Positions 5,673 through 12,876 of a stretch of DNA of 13,666 nucleotides are shown here, one piece after another. The position numbers were made by a program, and so were the translations under genes. A model generated the notes under the pieces. That model ran no database searches. It was not told the origin of the DNA and was given only the letters and a program-made list of their open reading frames with translations. The stretch is from an uncultured Acidimicrobium sp. (GTDB lineage Bacteria > Actinomycetota > Acidimicrobiia > Acidimicrobiales > Ilumatobacteraceae), in NCBI GenBank assembly GCA_903895515.1, contig CAITUB010000146.1, positions 1-13,666 on the forward strand. The letters are read 5' to 3'. Position 1 is the first letter of the stretch. Each line of letters starts with the position of its first letter.

Positions 5673-8027
5673 TTACGCTGCAACCATGCTCGTCGTCTTG
5701 CGACGCGAGAAGGAGATTGCAACAACCAAGATGGCGAGTGAGATGCCTGCGATTGCAAAGCGAACTCCATCGTTTTCTTGGTATTTGATGATTGCTGGAA
5801 GTGTGAGCAATGCAACCAAGTTCATCACCTTGATGAGTGGGTTAAGTGCTGGACCAGCGGTGTCCTTGAATGGGTCACCAACGGTGTCACCGATAACGGC
5901 TGCCTTGTGTGCATCGGAGCCCTTGCCGCCATGGTGGCCGTCTTCGATGTACTTCTTAGCGTTGTCCCATGCGCCACCAGCGTTGCTCAAATAGTTAGCC
6001 ATGAGCTGGCCGGTGAGAATAACGCCTGCAAGGAACGCACCAAGTGCTGCGTAACCAATACCGAAACCAACAACGACTGGCGTAAGAACTGCCAAGAGTG
6101 CTGGGGTGGTGAGTTCGCGTAGCGATGCTGCGGTGCAGATGTCGATAACTGGGCCGTAGTCAGGCTGCTTGGTGCCGGCCATGATGCCGCCATCTTTGAA
6201 CTGACTGCGTACTTCTTGCACAACAACACCAGCGGTGCGTCCTACTGCACGAATGGCAAGTGCCGAGAACATCATGGCAACGGAACCACCAATGAGTAGA
6301 CCAATGAAGGTCTTTACATCGGAAACGTTGATCTGTGTTTCTGCAGCTTTGAAGATTGCTGAACCTTCAAGTGGCTTACCAGTAACTGCATCTTTCAATC
6401 CAAGTTCACCAGCAATGGTTTCGATGTACGAAGCGAACAATGCAACTGCTGCAATTACTGCAGAACCAATTGCGAAGCCCTTAGTAACAGCCTTTGTGGT
6501 GTTACCTACTGCGTCAAGGCTGACCAAGATCTTGCCGGTTTCGCCGTGCAATTCGCCGGCCATTTCAGCAATACCTGCTGCGTTGTCCGAAACAGGACCG
6601 AACGTGTCTTCAGAAACGATGACACCAGTTGTTGCGAGCATTCCCATGCCGCACAATGCAACGAGGTACAACGAGAACTGAATGTCTCCGCCACCCATCC
6701 ACAACGTTGCACCAAGTGCAATTGCGATGCAGAGAATTGCGTATACCGATGACTCAAGTCCTGATGCAGTTCCTGCAAGAACAACAGTTGCTGGACCAGT
6801 TTCAGTGCTTTCCGCGATTTCCTGCACTGGGCCGTACTCGGTTCCAGTGAAGTATTCGGTCAAGCGACTGAGCACCTGAGCAAGGATCAAACCAACAACA
6901 ACTGCTCCGAACAAACGGAAGCCGATCCATGACATGTCAACAGTTGATCCACCAAATCCTGCAGCACCCTTGTCCGGGTTGCCAACGTATTTGAATGCGA
7001 GTGCAAATGTTCCAACAACAGTGAGCAAACCAGCAACCAAGAAGCCACGGTTAATTGGCTTCAATGCGTTGGTTTCGCCTTCCTTGGCACGCACGGCGAA
7101 TACGCCGGCGATGGATGCGATTACACCAATTGCACGTGCTGCAAGTGGGAACACCAAACCAAGTGCTGGGTTGAGTCCAACTGAGTTAAACGCTGCAACA
7201 CCAAGAATGATCGATGCAACGAGAGTTACTTCGTAGCTTTCGAACAAGTCAGCGGCCATGCCTGCGCAGTCACCAACGTTGTCACCTACGTTGTCAGCAA
7301 TTGTTGCTGGGTTACGTGGGTCGTCTTCTGGAATTCCTGCTTCAACTTTGCCCACCAAGTCGGCGCCGACGTCGGCTGCCTTGGTGAAAATTCCACCGCC
7401 AACGCGGAGGAACAATGCGAGCAATGATCCACCGAAGCCGAAGCCCACGAGCATTGCCGAAGATGTGTTTTGGAACAATGCGATGATCGCGGTTGCACCA
7501 AGCAAACCAAGACCAACGGTGAACATTCCTGCAACACCACCGGTGCGGAATGCAACTTGCAGTGCATCTTTCATCGAACCACGACGAGCCGCTGCTGCAG
7601 TGCGTACGTTGCCGCGAGTTGCAAGTGTCATACCGATGTAACCGGTAAGTCCTGATGCAACGCAACCAAGCACGAATGCAACGGTGCGGTACAAGCCGGA
7701 TTGAACTTGGCTCAATGCTTCGCCACCTGCACCTGGTTTGGAAATTGCAACTGAAGTAAAGAACACGACTGCACCTACTGGTACAAGAATCATGCCGATG
7801 GTGCGGAATTGGCGCTTGAGGTAAGCCCCTGCACCAACTTGAATCGCGCGAGCGATCTCTTGCATTTTTGGTGTGCCTTGATCTTCTTTCAAGACCTGTA
7901 CGGCTAGAAACCAGCCGACAAGCAAGGCAAGGATGGCTGCTGCGCCGGAAAGGCCCAGGATTGCCCATTCACCACCCTTAAGGGTGAATGTCTGCCAACC
8001 GCCTTCTGATGCGAGTATTGACGTCAC
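5673..8027 (-). CDS. hppA: Membrane-bound proton-translocating pyrophosphatase, K+-independent type
   Basis: This 784-residue integral membrane pump couples hydrolysis of PPi to proton export across the cytoplasmic membrane. The catalytic loops are intact: DDPRNPATIADNVGDNVGD (about 235-253), NAGGAWDNAKKYIE (682-695) and GDTVGDPFKDTAGP (713-726), all with the aspartates that bind Mg-PPi. The type-deciding motif is GNTTKAVT (508-515). Lys at 512 and Thr at 515 are the residues found in K+-independent H+-pumps, where K+-dependent enzymes have Ala. A final hydrophobic segment (about 757-775) with a short basic tail lies after the last conserved loop. The start is GTG at 8025-8027, with GGAGA 8 nt upstream. 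It is divergent from sdhC and is followed 29 nt later by the SCP2-like gene. Confidence 0.97.
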   Translation of the reverse strand: MTSILASEGGWQTFTLKGGEWAILGLSGAAAILALLVGWFLAVQVLKEDQGTPKMQEIARAIQVGAGAYLKRQFRTIGMILVPVGAVVFFTSVAISKPGAGGEALSQVQSGLYRTVAFVLGCVASGLTGYIGMTLATRGNVRTAAAARRGSMKDALQVAFRTGGVAGMFTVGLGLLGATAIIALFQNTSSAMLVGFGFGGSLLALFLRVGGGIFTKAADVGADLVGKVEAGIPEDDPRNPATIADNVGDNVGDCAGMAADLFESYEVTLVASIILGVAAFNSVGLNPALGLVFPLAARAIGVIASIAGVFAVRAKEGETNALKPINRGFLVAGLLTVVGTFALAFKYVGNPDKGAAGFGGSTVDMSWIGFRLFGAVVVGLILAQVLSRLTEYFTGTEYGPVQEIAESTETGPATVVLAGTASGLESSVYAILCIAIALGATLWMGGGDIQFSLYLVALCGMGMLATTGVIVSEDTFGPVSDNAAGIAEMAGELHGETGKILVSLDAVGNTTKAVTKGFAIGSAVIAAVALFASYIETIAGELGLKDAVTGKPLEGSAIFKAAETQINVSDVKTFIGLLIGGSVAMMFSALAIRAVGRTAGVVVQEVRSQFKDGGIMAGTKQPDYGPVIDICTAASLRELTTPALLAVLTPVVVGFGIGYAALGAFLAGVILTGQLMANYLSNAGGAWDNAKKYIEDGHHGGKGSDAHKAAVIGDTVGDPFKDTAGPALNPLIKVMNLVALLTLPAIIKYQENDGVRFAIAGISLAILVVAISFSRRKTTSMVAA

Positions 8028-8059
8028 GTGTATTTTCTCCGATGGATTAATAGGGCACG

Positions 8060-8071
8060 CCCCAATTGGGG
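8060..8071. repeat. Perfect 12-bp palindrome CCCCAATTGGGG
   Basis: This exact palindrome lies 33 bp upstream of the hppA start codon. It would fall in the spacer of an hppA promoter if TATTAAT at 8052-8046 is the -10. A protein-binding site is plausible; no regulator is known from the window. Confidence 0.45.
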
Positions 8072-8110
8072 GTCCCTGTGGAATGTGTCTTGGAAAGTGT
8101 AGATAATCGG

Positions 8111-8124
8111 CGCCCCTCAGGGCG
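8111..8124. repeat. Short GC-rich hairpin CGCCC-CTCA-GGGCG
   Basis: Five-base perfect arms with a four-base loop, in the middle of the hppA/sdh intergenic region. With no T-run after it on either strand it is not a standard terminator. In a long sdh leader RNA it could form a small stem-loop. Confidence 0.35.
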
Positions 8125-8140
8125 AAATGGTCACCCTTTG

Positions 8141-8152
8141 CCTATATATAGG
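8141..8152. repeat. Perfect 12-bp palindrome CCTATATATAGG, candidate operator or AT-rich promoter element
   Basis: This exact palindrome with an eight-base alternating AT core sits 64 bp before the sdhC start codon. It overlaps the second GGTCA direct repeat (8151-8155). The core could also act as a -10-like element on either strand, but no matching -35 is visible. Confidence 0.4.
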
Positions 8153-8216
8153 TCAATGTCACATGGCAGGGGTTCTCAGCCAGCGGGGCAGCAGAACTAG
8201 CGTAAAGGCGATCCTT

Positions 8217-8987
8217 ATGGCAACTACTTCTTCAACACTGGATTCCAAGCGGGAGCCAGTAACGGCTACTGCCATTGGCACCCGTCGCAAACGTCCGTTC
8301 TTACTCGACTTGTACTCCACTGCTGTGGGCAAAAAGTACGTCATGGCCATCAGCGGTATCGCCATGATGGGTTTTGTTCTGTTCCACATGATTGGGAACT
8401 TGAAGATGTACATGGGTGAAACAGCCCTTAATCATTACGCCGAGTTCCTCAAAGAATTGTTGTACCCGCTTGCGCCTAAGGGCGTGGTGTTGTGGATTCT
8501 GCGTGGCGGACTCATCACCATGTTGTTGCTTCACCTGCATGCAGCATGGTCGCTTACGCGTTTGAATCGTTTCGCTCGTGCTGTGAAGTATCAAGGTCCG
8601 CGCGATTATCAAGTTGCAAAGTTTGCAAGTCGCACCATGCGTTGGACCGGCATCATCGTGTTGTCATATTTGATCTGGCACATTCTTGACCTCACTTTGG
8701 GAGTGGTGAACACCACGGGAACCAATGGTGAGTTTGTGAAGGGTGAGGTGTATCAAAATGTGTTGAACAGTTTGAATCGTCCAGTAGTTGCCGCGTTCTA
8801 TGTCATCGCCAACGTGTTGCTGGGTATTCACTTGTTCCACGGAGCATGGAGCATCTTTCAATCGCTCGGTTGGAACAATCCTCGATTCAATACATGGCGT
8901 CGTGGTTTTGCCACAGCATTTGCCACCATCGTTGTTGTTGGCAACGTGTCCTTTCCCATTGCGGTTATCGCAGGAATTGTGAAGTAG
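8217..8987 (+). CDS. sdhC: Succinate dehydrogenase cytochrome b558-type membrane anchor subunit
   Basis: This 256-residue single-chain membrane anchor of complex II would carry two b hemes and pass electrons from SdhB to the quinone pool. Five hydrophobic segments can be followed. Histidines suited to axial ligation lie in four of them: H57 (VLFHMIG), H106/H108 (LLHLHAAW), H155 (LIWHILD) and H205/H208 (GIHLFHGAW). That is the pattern of the b558 family (B. subtilis-type), which explains why no separate sdhD is present. I chose the ATG at 8217, preceded by AAAGG at 8 nt spacing. The open frame goes upstream to 8127, but those codons cover the palindromes and read as non-coding. The sdhA start follows 6 nt after its stop. 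Confidence 0.93.
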   Translation: MATTSSTLDSKREPVTATAIGTRRKRPFLLDLYSTAVGKKYVMAISGIAMMGFVLFHMIGNLKMYMGETALNHYAEFLKELLYPLAPKGVVLWILRGGLITMLLLHLHAAWSLTRLNRFARAVKYQGPRDYQVAKFASRTMRWTGIIVLSYLIWHILDLTLGVVNTTGTNGEFVKGEVYQNVLNSLNRPVVAAFYVIANVLLGIHLFHGAWSIFQSLGWNNPRFNTWRRGFATAFATIVVVGNVSFPIAVIAGIVK

Positions 8988-8993
8988 GAACTT

Positions 8994-10913
8994 ATGAATA
9001 CGTTTAACGCAAAAATTCCAGCAGGTGCATTGCACGAAAAGTGGGACAACTACAAAGCGGATGCAAAGTTGGTCAACCCAAACAACAAGCGCAAGTTTAA
9101 AATCATTGTTGTTGGTACAGGTCTTGCAGGTGCATCTGCTGCTGCAACGCTTGCTGAACTGGGTTACCAAGTTGATGCATTCACGTTCCACGATTCACCG
9201 CGTCGAGCACACTCCATTGCGGCACAAGGTGGAATTAACGCAGCAAAGAATTACCAGGGCGACGGCGACAGCATCAACCGCTTGTTCCAAGACACCATTA
9301 AGGGTGGCGACTTCCGTTCACGCGAAGCGAACGTTCATCGCTTGGCTCAGGTTTCAGTTGACATCATTGACCAAATGGTTGCCCAAGGTGTTCCATTCGC
9401 TCGCGAATACGGCGGATTGCTAGACAATCGCAGCTTTGGTGGCGCACAAGTAAGCCGCACGTTCTACGCGCGGGGTCAAACTGGCCAGCAATTGCTCATT
9501 GGTGCGTATCAACAGATGGCTCGTCAGGTTGGTTTGGGCGGAGTTCGTTTGTTTAACCGCACCGAACTTATTGACACCGTGACCATCGACGGTCGTTGCG
9601 CAGGAATTGTTGTGCGTGACTTGCTGACTGGAGAAATTCAGTCGCATGCAGCCCATGCAGTTGTGTTGGCAACTGGTGGATACGGAAACGTGTTCTTCTT
9701 GTCAACAAATGCAATGAACTGCAACGTGACCGCTGCATGGCGTGCGCATCGTCGTGGCGCATTGTTCGCCAACCCTTGCTACACACAAATTCACCCAACA
9801 TGTATTCCTCAGGCAGATGAAACGCAATCAAAACTCACGTTGATGAGCGAGTCGCTGCGTAACGATGGGCGAGTATGGGTGCCAAAGCGCGCCGATGACA
9901 ATCGACCTGCAGATCAGATTCCTGAAGGTGAGCGTGACTACTACCTCGAGCGTTTGTATCCGTCGTATGGAAACTTGGCACCACGTGACATTTCTTCTCG
10001 CGCAGCAAAGCGACTAGTCGACAAGGGCCAGGGAATTGGGCCACTGAAAAATGGTGTCAACTTGGACTTCTCTGCAGCCATTGAACGACTTGGTCGCGAT
10101 GTGGTGGAAGAGCGCTACGGCAACTTGTTCCAAATGTATGAGCGCATTGCCGGCGAAGACCCATACAAGACGCCGATGCGTATTTATCCAGCAACTCACT
10201 ACACCATGGGTGGCTTGTGGGTGGATTACGAGTTGATGACGAACATTCCTGGTCTATATGCAACCGGTGAAGCAAACTTCTCCGACCATGGTGCAAACCG
10301 ACTTGGTGCTTCGGCATTGATGCAAGGGTTGGCAGACGGATACTTCGTGTTGCCGTACACCATTAGCAATCAGCTGGCATCGTTGCTTGGAAAAACTATT
10401 CCAGGAACCGATCACCCAGCGTTCAAGCAAGCCGAGACAGAAGCAAGTGCTCGCTACAACGGCTATTTGAATGTGAAGGGCAAGCGTTCACCAGATTGGT
10501 TCCATCGCGAACTTGGCAAAATCATTTGGAATGAATGTGGCATGGAGCGCACGCGCGAAGGATTGCAAAGCGCACTCTCCGATCTTCCTGCTCTGTACGA
10601 GGAATTCAAGACCGACTTGCGTGTTACGGGAACTGGCGACAGCACCAACCAGACTCTCGAAAAGGCCGGCCGTGTTGACGATTTCTTCCAGTTGGGAATG
10701 GCCATGTGTCAAGACGCCCTCACTCGTGAGGAAAGCTGCGGCGCTCACTTCCGTTCTGAGTATCAAACAGAAGAAGGCGAAGCCTTGCGTAACGACGACA
10801 AGTTCTGTCATGTTGCTGCATGGGAATGGACAAACGATCCAATGAAGCCAACTCGCCACGCTGAAGAGTTGGTTTTTGAAACTGCACATCTCGCAACAAG
10901 GAGCTACAAGTGA
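8994..10913 (+). CDS. sdhA: Succinate dehydrogenase flavoprotein subunit (B. subtilis/fumarate-reductase-like type)
   Basis: This 639-residue catalytic subunit of complex II oxidises succinate to fumarate at a covalently bound FAD on the cytoplasmic side. The FAD dinucleotide fold starts at VVGTGLAGASAA (about 39-50). The histidine that should attach FAD is H73 in RAHSIAAQGGI. Active-site elements are visible: HPT (267-269), PRD (330-332), HYTMGG (402-407) and HGANRLGA (432-439). The overall pattern, including LTLMSESLRNDGR, fits the group found with b558 anchors rather than the proteobacterial SdhA. The ATG is preceded by AGGAAC two bases away, right at the sdhC stop. The 3' end overlaps sdhB by four bases (GTGA). 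Direction in the cell (succinate oxidation or fumarate reduction) cannot be fixed by sequence alone. Confidence 0.96.
   Translation: MNTFNAKIPAGALHEKWDNYKADAKLVNPNNKRKFKIIVVGTGLAGASAAATLAELGYQVDAFTFHDSPRRAHSIAAQGGINAAKNYQGDGDSINRLFQDTIKGGDFRSREANVHRLAQVSVDIIDQMVAQGVPFAREYGGLLDNRSFGGAQVSRTFYARGQTGQQLLIGAYQQMARQVGLGGVRLFNRTELIDTVTIDGRCAGIVVRDLLTGEIQSHAAHAVVLATGGYGNVFFLSTNAMNCNVTAAWRAHRRGALFANPCYTQIHPTCIPQADETQSKLTLMSESLRNDGRVWVPKRADDNRPADQIPEGERDYYLERLYPSYGNLAPRDISSRAAKRLVDKGQGIGPLKNGVNLDFSAAIERLGRDVVEERYGNLFQMYERIAGEDPYKTPMRIYPATHYTMGGLWVDYELMTNIPGLYATGEANFSDHGANRLGASALMQGLADGYFVLPYTISNQLASLLGKTIPGTDHPAFKQAETEASARYNGYLNVKGKRSPDWFHRELGKIIWNECGMERTREGLQSALSDLPALYEEFKTDLRVTGTGDSTNQTLEKAGRVDDFFQLGMAMCQDALTREESCGAHFRSEYQTEEGEALRNDDKFCHVAAWEWTNDPMKPTRHAEELVFETAHLATRSYK
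10898..10903 (+). promoter_or_regulatory. Strong Shine-Dalgarno AAGGAG for sdhB
   Basis: AAGGAG inside the last codons of sdhA lies 6 nt before the GTG at 10910 and decides the sdhB start. It is the best ribosome site in the window, while many other genes here have none. Confidence 0.85.
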
Positions 10914-11680
10914 GCCATCTCAAGAATCTCAAATTGAAAGTTTGGCGCCAGAAGGGCCCAGCAGATTCGGGCCGCTTTGAGAACTACACCATTGATGAAA
11001 TTAGCGACGAAGCTTCATTCCTCGAAATGCTTGATGTGTTGAATGAACAGTTGATTAGCGACAACAAAGAAGCTGTGGTGTTTGACCACGATTGCCGCGA
11101 AGGAATTTGCGGAACGTGTTCGCTGATGATTAACGGTGTTGCACATGGTCCGCAAAAAGCAACGACAACTTGCCAGTTGCACATGCGTACGTTCAAGAGT
11201 GGCGACACGATCGTGGTTGAGCCTTGGCGAGCAACCGCATTCCCGATCATTAAGGACCTCATGGTCGACCGTGGAGCATTCGACCGCATCATCGAATCTG
11301 GTGGATTTATCACTGCCGTAACTGGTGGTGCACCAGATGCAAACCTCATTCCAATTCCAAAACCGGTTGCCGATGCCGCAATGGATTCGGCCGCATGCAT
11401 CGGTTGCGGTGCGTGCGTTGCTGCATGCCCGAACGGTGCTGCCAACTTGTTTACTGCAGCAAAAATTTCGCACCTCAACTACCTGCCGCAAGGTCAAGCA
11501 GAGCGCCACAAGCGCACTGAAGCCATGGTGGAGACAATGGATGAACACTTTGGCTCATGTACAAACCATGGAGAATGCTCCGCGGCATGTCCGAAGGAAA
11601 TCTCTGTGGATGTCATTGCGCTCATGAACAAGGATTACCGCGCATCGAAGTTTAAGAACCGCAAAGAACTCAGTCGCTAG
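10910..11680 (+). CDS. sdhB: Succinate dehydrogenase iron-sulfur subunit
   Basis: This 256-residue electron-transfer subunit of complex II carries three clusters. The ferredoxin-like N-terminal half binds [2Fe-2S] through C62, C67, C70 (DCREGICGTC) and C88 (TTCQLHM). The C-terminal half has CIGCGACVAACP (C163, C166, C169, C173) and CTNHGECSAACP (C217, C223, C227). Together these should hold the [4Fe-4S] and [3Fe-4S] clusters. All expected cysteines are present, so it looks functional. The start is GTG at 10910, overlapping the sdhA stop as GTGA. The next gene, dedA, begins 19 nt after the stop with no terminator between them. The NfuA-like carrier elsewhere in the window is a possible source of clusters, but that link is inference. 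Confidence 0.96.
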   Translation: MSHLKNLKLKVWRQKGPADSGRFENYTIDEISDEASFLEMLDVLNEQLISDNKEAVVFDHDCREGICGTCSLMINGVAHGPQKATTTCQLHMRTFKSGDTIVVEPWRATAFPIIKDLMVDRGAFDRIIESGGFITAVTGGAPDANLIPIPKPVADAAMDSAACIGCGACVAACPNGAANLFTAAKISHLNYLPQGQAERHKRTEAMVETMDEHFGSCTNHGECSAACPKEISVDVIALMNKDYRASKFKNRKELSR

Positions 11681-11699
11681 TTTGCGACAAAACTAAAAC

Positions 11700-12335
11700 A
11701 TGCTGAGCCAGCTTGCTTCATGGGTTGAAACGGTCATTGAAAAAATTGGATACTTAGGTGTCGGGTTGCTTGTCGGGCTAGAAAACGTCATTCCGGTAAT
11801 TCCTTCTGAAATTGTTCAGCCGTATGCCGGATTTGTTGCGCAAAAGGATGGTTTTGGCGCGGTTGTGCTGATGATCATTGTGGCAACCATTGGATCCGTT
11901 GTCGGATCGCTTGCCATGTATGGAATCGCTGCCAGCATCGGGCCTGTTCGTCTGCGCGCTTTTGTTAATCGCTATGGCAGTTGGGTGGGTATAAGCGAAC
12001 ACGAACTCACACGAGCAGAAAATTGGTTTGATCGTCGGGCGACAATTGCCGTATTGGTGGGTAGGTGCGTTCCGCTCATTCGTGCAGTGGTCTCAATTCC
12101 TGCGGGTTTTAGGCGAATGAAATTGATGCCATACATCGTGTACACCGCAATTGGCAGCCTGGTGTGGAATATTTTGCTGATTGGTGCTGGCGCGTTACTT
12201 GGAGATAACTGGGAACGCGTTGGCGAAGTATTTTCGCCTATCCAGAAGTTGGTGGAACTGGCGGTGGTGGCGGCGGTAGTGGTGTTTGCTTGGCTGCGGG
12301 TGCAGCCGCTGCTGCAACGGAAGCGCGCGAAATAA
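11700..12335 (+). CDS. DedA-family (SNARE-associated/VTT domain) membrane protein
   Basis: This 211-residue polytopic inner-membrane protein belongs to the DedA superfamily, whose members are linked to lipid (undecaprenyl phosphate or phospholipid) movement and membrane homeostasis. Family marks are ENVIPVIPSE (28-37), with the acidic residues and prolines of the first re-entrant region, and GRCVPLIRAVVSIPAGFRRM (121-140), with the conserved arginines. The ATG follows sdhB by 19 nt without a clear Shine-Dalgarno, so it is probably read through from the sdh transcript. There is no known functional tie to succinate dehydrogenase. The last 98 bp, coding for a hydrophobic helix and the basic tail QRKRAK, lie antisense to the end of the ferric-reductase-like gene. 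Confidence 0.88.
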   Translation: MLSQLASWVETVIEKIGYLGVGLLVGLENVIPVIPSEIVQPYAGFVAQKDGFGAVVLMIIVATIGSVVGSLAMYGIAASIGPVRLRAFVNRYGSWVGISEHELTRAENWFDRRATIAVLVGRCVPLIRAVVSIPAGFRRMKLMPYIVYTAIGSLVWNILLIGAGALLGDNWERVGEVFSPIQKLVELAVVAAVVVFAWLRVQPLLQRKRAK

Positions 12336-12876
12336 CTTCACGCGTTTTCGGTTCTCCTGCATAAATAATTCTGATTGCTGTTGCGCCAATCATCAGTGTG
12401 ATGAGTGCAATTGCAAATCCTTGATACAACAACGTTGATCTGTCGGTACCTGCACTTAATGAGTGAATTGACGTGGTGACGAACATGCCGTAACTGAGGA
12501 AGTGGATTGCTCGCCATAGTTTGCGCGGAATCTTTTTCATTGCCCACGAACTGACCTGCACTGCAAGCAACATGTACATGCTGACAATGCCCCATGCGAT
12601 TGCACCCGGTTTCCAGGCTGAAGACATCGGGACGACGATGTCTTTCACACTGAACTGCACGTATGAATCGGCCATAATCGCGGCGATGTGAATTGCAGTT
12701 CCCAAAAGAGTAAGAGTTCCAAGCCATGTATGTAAATCACGTAACCAGGCTGGACGGTCATATGGCTTCAACATGCGAGTTGACAACAAGATTCCCCACA
12801 GGGTTGTGGCTGCCAGAAGTGCCCACGTAACGATTCCTGAAGAACGCGAAAGAAACCACCAAAATTGTGCATTCAT
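12238..12876 (-). CDS. Ferric-reductase-like transmembrane heme-b protein
   Basis: This 212-residue membrane protein has about six hydrophobic segments. Two pairs of histidines are spaced as in ferric reductase/YedZ-type bis-heme proteins: H49 and H63 (LHTWLG...AIH), and H125 and H138 (AIHFLSYG...SIHS). It should move electrons across the membrane through b hemes. It has no flavin or NAD(P)H domain, so redox partners are separate. The ATG at 12874-12876 overlaps the apbE stop as ATGA, with GGAAGG about 10 nt upstream. An in-frame ATG six codons earlier (12894) is less likely. The C-terminus is an Ala-rich then Pro-rich tail (PLPPPPPPVPP, about 199-209), antisense to dedA and probably disordered. 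The electron acceptor is unknown. Confidence 0.82.
   Translation of the reverse strand: MNAQFWWFLSRSSGIVTWALLAATTLWGILLSTRMLKPYDRPAWLRDLHTWLGTLTLLGTAIHIAAIMADSYVQFSVKDIVVPMSSAWKPGAIAWGIVSMYMLLAVQVSSWAMKKIPRKLWRAIHFLSYGMFVTTSIHSLSAGTDRSTLLYQGFAIALITLMIGATAIRIIYAGEPKTREVISRASVAAAAAPAAKQTPLPPPPPPVPPTSG

Larger units (their letters stand above)
8028..8216. promoter_or_regulatory. Divergent intergenic region between hppA and sdhCAB
   Basis: These 189 bp contain no credible ORF and should hold the promoters of both hppA (leftward) and sdhC (rightward). Three short dyads stand out (8060-8071, 8111-8124, 8141-8152), plus a direct repeat GGTCA at 8129-8133 and 8151-8155, 22 bp apart, about two helical turns. 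TATTAAT on the minus strand (8052-8046) is a possible -10 for hppA, and GATAAT on plus (8102-8107) a possible -10 for sdh. Neither has a good -35, so these are weak calls. The ribosome sites are GGAGA (8040-8036, minus) for hppA and AAAGG (8204-8208) for sdhC. Confidence 0.55.

Noticed and set aside
7342..7968. 208-residue minus-strand open frame inside hppA, and similar long shadow frames elsewhere (for example 3045-3551 plus, 10984-11478 minus)
   Set aside because: They lie wholly inside well-supported genes in other frames, lack domain features and have compositions typical of shadow translation.
8127..8216. 30-residue N-terminal extension of SdhC
   Set aside because: The codons run through the AT-rich palindrome, the start lacks a ribosome site, and the ATG at 8217 has a good AAAGG site and a typical SdhC N-terminus.
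11673..11695. Small inverted repeats around the sdhB stop (GTCGC-tagttt-GCGAC and TAGTTT/AAACTA)
   Set aside because: The stems are only 5-6 bp and mutually exclusive, with A-rich rather than T-rich sequence after them, so there is no good case for a terminator between sdhB and dedA.
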